The notes below the pieces were generated by a model. It was not told the origin of the DNA, made no database searches, and saw only the letters and a program-made list of their open reading frames with translations. A DNA stretch of 64,000 bases, taken from positions 276,858 to 340,857 of the forward strand of contig NZ_CAKLBP010000001.1 in the NCBI RefSeq assembly GCF_920984665.1. Reading direction: 5' to 3'. Position numbers and translations under genes: made by a program. The DNA is from Pedobacter sp. Leaf170 (GTDB lineage: Bacteria > Bacteroidota > Bacteroidia > Sphingobacteriales > Sphingobacteriaceae). Below, in pieces: positions 60,711 to 64,000 of the stretch (the stretch's first letter is position 1; each line of letters opens with the position of its first letter).

Positions 60711-62885
60711 ATGAAAAGCTTAAGAACCATCGCATTAAAAGAGGCTCAAAACAGAATTTCACCAGAAGTTAAATCACCATCTACAAAAATTTCTGACTTT
60801 TTTGGCGCTAATGTATTTGATAAGAAAAAAATGAGAGATTTCTTATCTAAAGACGTGTACGAAAAATTAATTTCATCTATCAACCAAGGTGAATTAATCA
60901 ATACTGAGGATGCAAACCACATTGCAACAGCTATGAAAGCTTGGGCAATGAGCGCAGGAGCAACTCACTACACACACTGGTTCCAGCCTTTAACAGGTAC
61001 TACTGCAGAAAAACACGATTCATTTTTTGAGCCAAGTGGCGAAGGTGCTATCGAGAAATTTGCTGGTAGCGCATTAGTTCAACAAGAGCCAGATGCATCT
61101 AGTTTCCCTAACGGAGGTATCCGTAATACTTTCGAGGCTCGTGGTTACACAGCTTGGGATCCATCATCTCCGGCTTTTATCATGGAAAGCAAAGCTGGTA
61201 AAACACTTTGCATCCCTACCGTATTTGTTTCTTACACAGGCGAAGCATTAGATTATAAAGCACCTTTATTAAAAGCATTAGCTGCATTAGATAAAGCTGC
61301 TGTTGATGTTTGCCAATATTTCGATAAAAGCATTACTAAAGTAAATGCGTCATTAGGTATCGAACAAGAATATTTCCTGGTTGATGAATCTTTATTTAAC
61401 GCCCGTCCGGATTTATTATTAACTGGTCGTGCTTTATTCGGACACATGTCCGCTAAAGGTCAGCAATTAGAAGATCACTATTTTGGTTCAATTCCTGAGC
61501 GTGTATTCACTTACATGGTAGATTTCGAAAATGAAGCCTTAAAATTAGGTATTCCTTTAAAAACCCGCCATAATGAGGTTGCACCTTCTCAGTTTGAGTG
61601 TGCACCTATTTACGAAGAAATCAATTTAGCAATCGATCACAATCAATTATTGATGGATTTGATGGAAAAAGTTGCTCGTCGTCACCATTTCCGTGTTCTA
61701 TTACACGAAAAACCATACGCAGGCATTAATGGTTCTGGTAAACACAATAACTGGAGTTTAATTACTGATACTGGTAAAAACTTATTAGCACCGGGCAAAA
61801 CGCCTAAAAACAACTTAATGTTCCTGGCTTTCTTTGTAAATACAATTAAAGCAGTTAGCGAGCATGCAGATTTATTACGTGCAAGTATTGCATCGGTAAG
61901 CAACGATCACCGTTTAGGTGCTAACGAAGCGCCACCTGCAATTATTTCAATCTTCTTAGGTTCTCAATTAAATGATGTTTTAGATGAAATTGAGCACTCA
62001 CGTATCAGCAAAAAAATTAAAGAAGATAACGCACTTTGGTTAGGTATCCCTAAAATTCCACAAATTTTATTAGATAATACCGACCGTAACCGGACATCTC
62101 CTTTCGCTTTTACAGGTAACAAATTTGAGTTAAGAGCAGTGGGTTCGTCAGCTAACTCATCAGCACCAATGACTATCTTAAACGCTATAATGGCAGAACA
62201 GTTAGTTAAATTCAAATCTGAGGTTGATAAATTAATTAAGAAAGGTGATAAAAAAGACATCGCTTTATTAACGGTTATCAAAAAATACATTAAAGAATCT
62301 AAATCAATTCGTTTTGAAGGAAACGGTTATAGCCAGGAGTGGGAAGATGAAGCTGCAACACGCGGTTTATCAAACATCAAAACTACGCCTAAAGCTTTAG
62401 ATGCTTATTTAACAGAAAAATCTGCTACTTTATTTGAAGCTACAGGAATTTACAGCAAACGTGAAATTCATGCCCGCCATGAAATCATGTTAGAAAACTT
62501 CTACAAGAAACTTCAAATTGAGGCTCGTGTAATGGGTGAAGTTGCAAATACTGCAATTATTCCTGCTGCTATCGCCTACCAAAATTCTTTAATTGAAAAC
62601 GTTAAAGGATTAAAAGAACTTGGTGTAAATAGTAAATCATCTTTGGATATTGTTAAGAAACTATCTGAGCATTTAGATATCGTTAAAACCAATATCGATG
62701 CCATGTTAGAAGAACGTAAAGTGACCAATAAGATTGAAGATACTCGCGAAAAAGCAATTGCTTACGACGAGAAAGTTAAATCTTACTTCGATACTATTCG
62801 TTACCATGCAGATAAATTGGAGCAAATTGTTGATGACAGCGTTTGGCCATTACCAAAATTCAGAGAATTATTATTCATGAAATAA
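60711..62885 (+). CDS. glnN: Glutamine synthetase, type III
   Basis: Makes glutamine from glutamate, ammonia and ATP. The 724-residue size and the motifs separate it from types I and II: WAMSAGATHYTHWFQPLTGTTAEKHDSFFEP (residues ~84-114), FPNGGIRNTFEARGYTAWDPSSP, ASLGIEQEYFLVD, RHNEVAPSQFE, GSGKHNNWSL and PFAFTGNKFELRAVGSSANSSAPMTILNA. It is single-gene, with no glnB/amtB neighbour. It lies head-to-head with tonB, 202 bases apart, and is followed by a terminator. Codon use looks more biased than in neighbours (Leu TTA, Ala GCA/GCT), fitting high expression. Confidence 0.96.
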   Translation: MKSLRTIALKEAQNRISPEVKSPSTKISDFFGANVFDKKKMRDFLSKDVYEKLISSINQGELINTEDANHIATAMKAWAMSAGATHYTHWFQPLTGTTAEKHDSFFEPSGEGAIEKFAGSALVQQEPDASSFPNGGIRNTFEARGYTAWDPSSPAFIMESKAGKTLCIPTVFVSYTGEALDYKAPLLKALAALDKAAVDVCQYFDKSITKVNASLGIEQEYFLVDESLFNARPDLLLTGRALFGHMSAKGQQLEDHYFGSIPERVFTYMVDFENEALKLGIPLKTRHNEVAPSQFECAPIYEEINLAIDHNQLLMDLMEKVARRHHFRVLLHEKPYAGINGSGKHNNWSLITDTGKNLLAPGKTPKNNLMFLAFFVNTIKAVSEHADLLRASIASVSNDHRLGANEAPPAIISIFLGSQLNDVLDEIEHSRISKKIKEDNALWLGIPKIPQILLDNTDRNRTSPFAFTGNKFELRAVGSSANSSAPMTILNAIMAEQLVKFKSEVDKLIKKGDKKDIALLTVIKKYIKESKSIRFEGNGYSQEWEDEAATRGLSNIKTTPKALDAYLTEKSATLFEATGIYSKREIHARHEIMLENFYKKLQIEARVMGEVANTAIIPAAIAYQNSLIENVKGLKELGVNSKSSLDIVKKLSEHLDIVKTNIDAMLEERKVTNKIEDTREKAIAYDEKVKSYFDTIRYHADKLEQIVDDSVWPLPKFRELLFMK

Positions 62886-62918
62886 GCCGCAAGCACAAAG
62901 CTGAAAGCTCAAAGATTA

Positions 62919-62952
62919 AGGCGTAAGGTAAAACTTTACGCCTTTTTTTTTG
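62919..62952 (+). terminator. Terminator of glnN
   Basis: AAGGCGTAAGG and CTTTACGCCTT pair with one mismatch around a TAAAA loop, followed by a run of nine T. Confidence 0.85.
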
Positions 62953-63124
62953 GATCATGATTTTCAGGATTAACGATTTTAAGATTCAATTGTGTTTAGC
63001 GCCAAACATAAAAGCTTACATGCTCTTAATTTCTTATATAGTAAAAAAGAAATAACATCTTATGATTATTAGAATATAAAATCATCAGACTGCTAATTCC
63101 CCCATTACCAATCCCTATAACCTA

Positions 63125-63215
63125 TTTTCCATCATCCATTTCCTATTCTTTATTTCCATATTTCCAATTACCTATTCTTTATTTCCCATCTTCCATCAAA
63201 CATCTTCCATTTCCA
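63125..63215. repeat. Second CATCTTCCAT-type repeat tract
   Basis: TTCCATCATCCATTTCC, TATTCTTTATTTCC (twice), CATCTTCCATCAAACATC and CATTTCC follow each other; the words match the tract at 59063-59320. The function is not known. Confidence 0.5.
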
Positions 63216-63235
63216 AAATCCTTTGACCTTTCAGC

Positions 63236-63266
63236 TTTAGTCTTTCAGCTTAAAAAGCTATCTTTG
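63236..63266 (+). promoter_or_regulatory. Promoter of purM
   Basis: TATCTTTG at 63259-63266 matches TAnnTTTG and TTTA at 63236-63239 is one base off TTTG at the standard 19-base spacing. Start near 63272, so the leader would be extremely short or nearly absent before the ATG at 63274. Confidence 0.6.
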
Positions 63267-63273
63267 TAGCAAC

Positions 63274-64000
63274 ATGAGTGATAATAGGTACAATCAAAGG
63301 GGTGTTTCTGCCTCAAAAGAGGATGTGCATAATGCCATCAAAAATATTGACAAAGGAATCTTCCCGAAAGCATTTTGTAAAATCATTCCGGATATTTTAG
63401 GCGGTGATGATGAATACTGTAACATCATGCATGCTGATGGTGCTGGCACGAAATCTTCACTAGCTTATGTTTACTGGAAAGAAACCAATGACTTATCGGT
63501 ATGGAAAGGCATTGCACAAGATGCCATCATCATGAATATCGACGACTTAATCTGTGTTGGTGCGACCGACAATATCCTTTTATCCTCAACAATTGGCCGT
63601 AATAAAAACCTTATTCCTGGTGAAGTACTTGCTGAAATCATTAATGGTACAGAAGAAATTTTAGCCGACTTACGCGACCAAGGCATTTCTATTTATTCTA
63701 CCGGTGGCGAAACAGCAGATGTTGGCGACTTAGTGAGAACTATAATTGTTGACTCTACGGTAACATGTCGCTTAAAGCGTGAAGATATCATCAGTAATGA
63801 TAATATTAAACCTGGCGATGTTGTAGTAGGTTTAGCATCGTACGGACAAGCAACTTACGAAACCGAATATAACGGTGGAATGGGCTCAAATGGATTAACC
63901 TCTGCCCGTCATGATGTTTTCGATAAATCAATCGCTAACAACTATCCTGAAAGTTTTGATCCTGCTGTTCCATTTGATTTAGTTTTTTCTGGAAACCAAA
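63274..64000 (+). CDS. purM: Phosphoribosylformylglycinamidine cyclo-ligase (AIR synthase), 3' end outside window
   Basis: Fifth step of purine synthesis: FGAM plus ATP to AIR. The first 242 codons are present, with no stop before the window edge. The N-terminus reads MSDNRYNQRGVSASKEDVHNAIKN; DGAGTKSSLAYVYWKE, IAQDAIIMNIDDLICVGAT, GGETADVGDLVRT and LASYGQATYE are the AIRS-family ATP-binding and active-site segments. The sequence fits the Bacteroidota-specific PurM form, in which the N-terminal motif differs from E. coli. Family length is about 390 residues, so about 150 are missing. With purL upstream this is a small purine gene neighbourhood, but the genes have separate promoters. Confidence 0.93.
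   Translation, partial: MSDNRYNQRGVSASKEDVHNAIKNIDKGIFPKAFCKIIPDILGGDDEYCNIMHADGAGTKSSLAYVYWKETNDLSVWKGIAQDAIIMNIDDLICVGATDNILLSSTIGRNKNLIPGEVLAEIINGTEEILADLRDQGISIYSTGGETADVGDLVRTIIVDSTVTCRLKREDIISNDNIKPGDVVVGLASYGQATYETEYNGGMGSNGLTSARHDVFDKSIANNYPESFDPAVPFDLVFSGNQ

Larger units (their letters stand above)
62886..63273. other. Intergenic region between glnN and purM
   Basis: No gene is seen in these 388 bases. They hold the glnN terminator (62919-62952), an A+T-rich part, the CATCTTCCAT-like repeat tract (about 63125-63215), a CTTTCAGCTTTAGTCTTTCAGCTT stretch similar to intergenic segments near 16360 and 23750, and the purM promoter. Confidence 0.65.

Overview
The window comes from the chromosome of a Bacteroidota bacterium, most likely a member of the Sphingobacteriaceae such as Pedobacter. 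The reasons are: a short primary sigma factor of about 286 residues; promoters of the TTTG-N18-20-TAnnTTTG type in front of many genes; a type III glutamine synthetase; carboxypeptidase-regulatory and TonB-plug proteins; AT-rich DNA with Bacteroidota-type CGTCATTGCGAGGCACGAAG palindromes; and few Shine-Dalgarno sequences. No phage, insertion sequence transposase, CRISPR array or plasmid gene is visible. The species assignment is inference.

Layout. 1-3.8 kb: a membrane protein, a winged-helix regulator and a DUF4173-type membrane protein sharing a palindromic upstream site, then two small envelope proteins. 4.1-5.3 kb: sucC. 5.3-7.1 kb: dispersed palindromes and a minus-strand Xre/DUF2975 operon. 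7.3-9.3 kb: rpoD and a small ABC pair. 9.3-14.3 kb (minus): AMP nucleosidase, then the tRNA-Leu - tig - (S23 four-helix protein) - clpP - clpX block. 14.4-15.6 kb: a lipoprotein and an unanchored BtuF-like protein.

15.6-32.2 kb is the most distinctive part. It holds two LolD/MacB-type ATPases, four tandem FtsX/MacB-type permeases of about 790 residues, a small secreted protein and an HlyD-type adaptor on the minus strand. Divergent from these are an NtrC-type sigma-54 activator and its histidine kinase. A candidate -24/-12 site lies in front of the adaptor gene, and a tandem pair of MITE-like elements separates the two arms. The simplest reading is a signal-induced envelope export or lipoprotein-handling machine of unknown substrate.

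32.5-44.9 kb: trehalose synthesis (OtsA-OtsB fusion), membrane-anchored FMN glutamate-synthase-like protein, YciO/TsaC-type protein, a large MscS channel, a CsgG-like secreted protein, and a divergent pair of surface proteins. 45-51.3 kb: two regulator-plus-redox clusters, one AraC-type with acetyltransferase, cupin and monooxygenase, and one HxlR-type with two SDRs, an MDR reductase and a SnoaL-like protein. 51.3-64 kb: housekeeping genes, namely tRNA-His, rnhA, fbp, a YfcE-type phosphoesterase, trmN6, a VOC protein, purL, tonB, glnN and the 5' part of purM.

Product calls rest on motifs and family resemblance read by eye; no database search was possible. Start codons were moved inward from the longest reading frame where an internal ATG gave the normal family N-terminus or a proper signal peptide.
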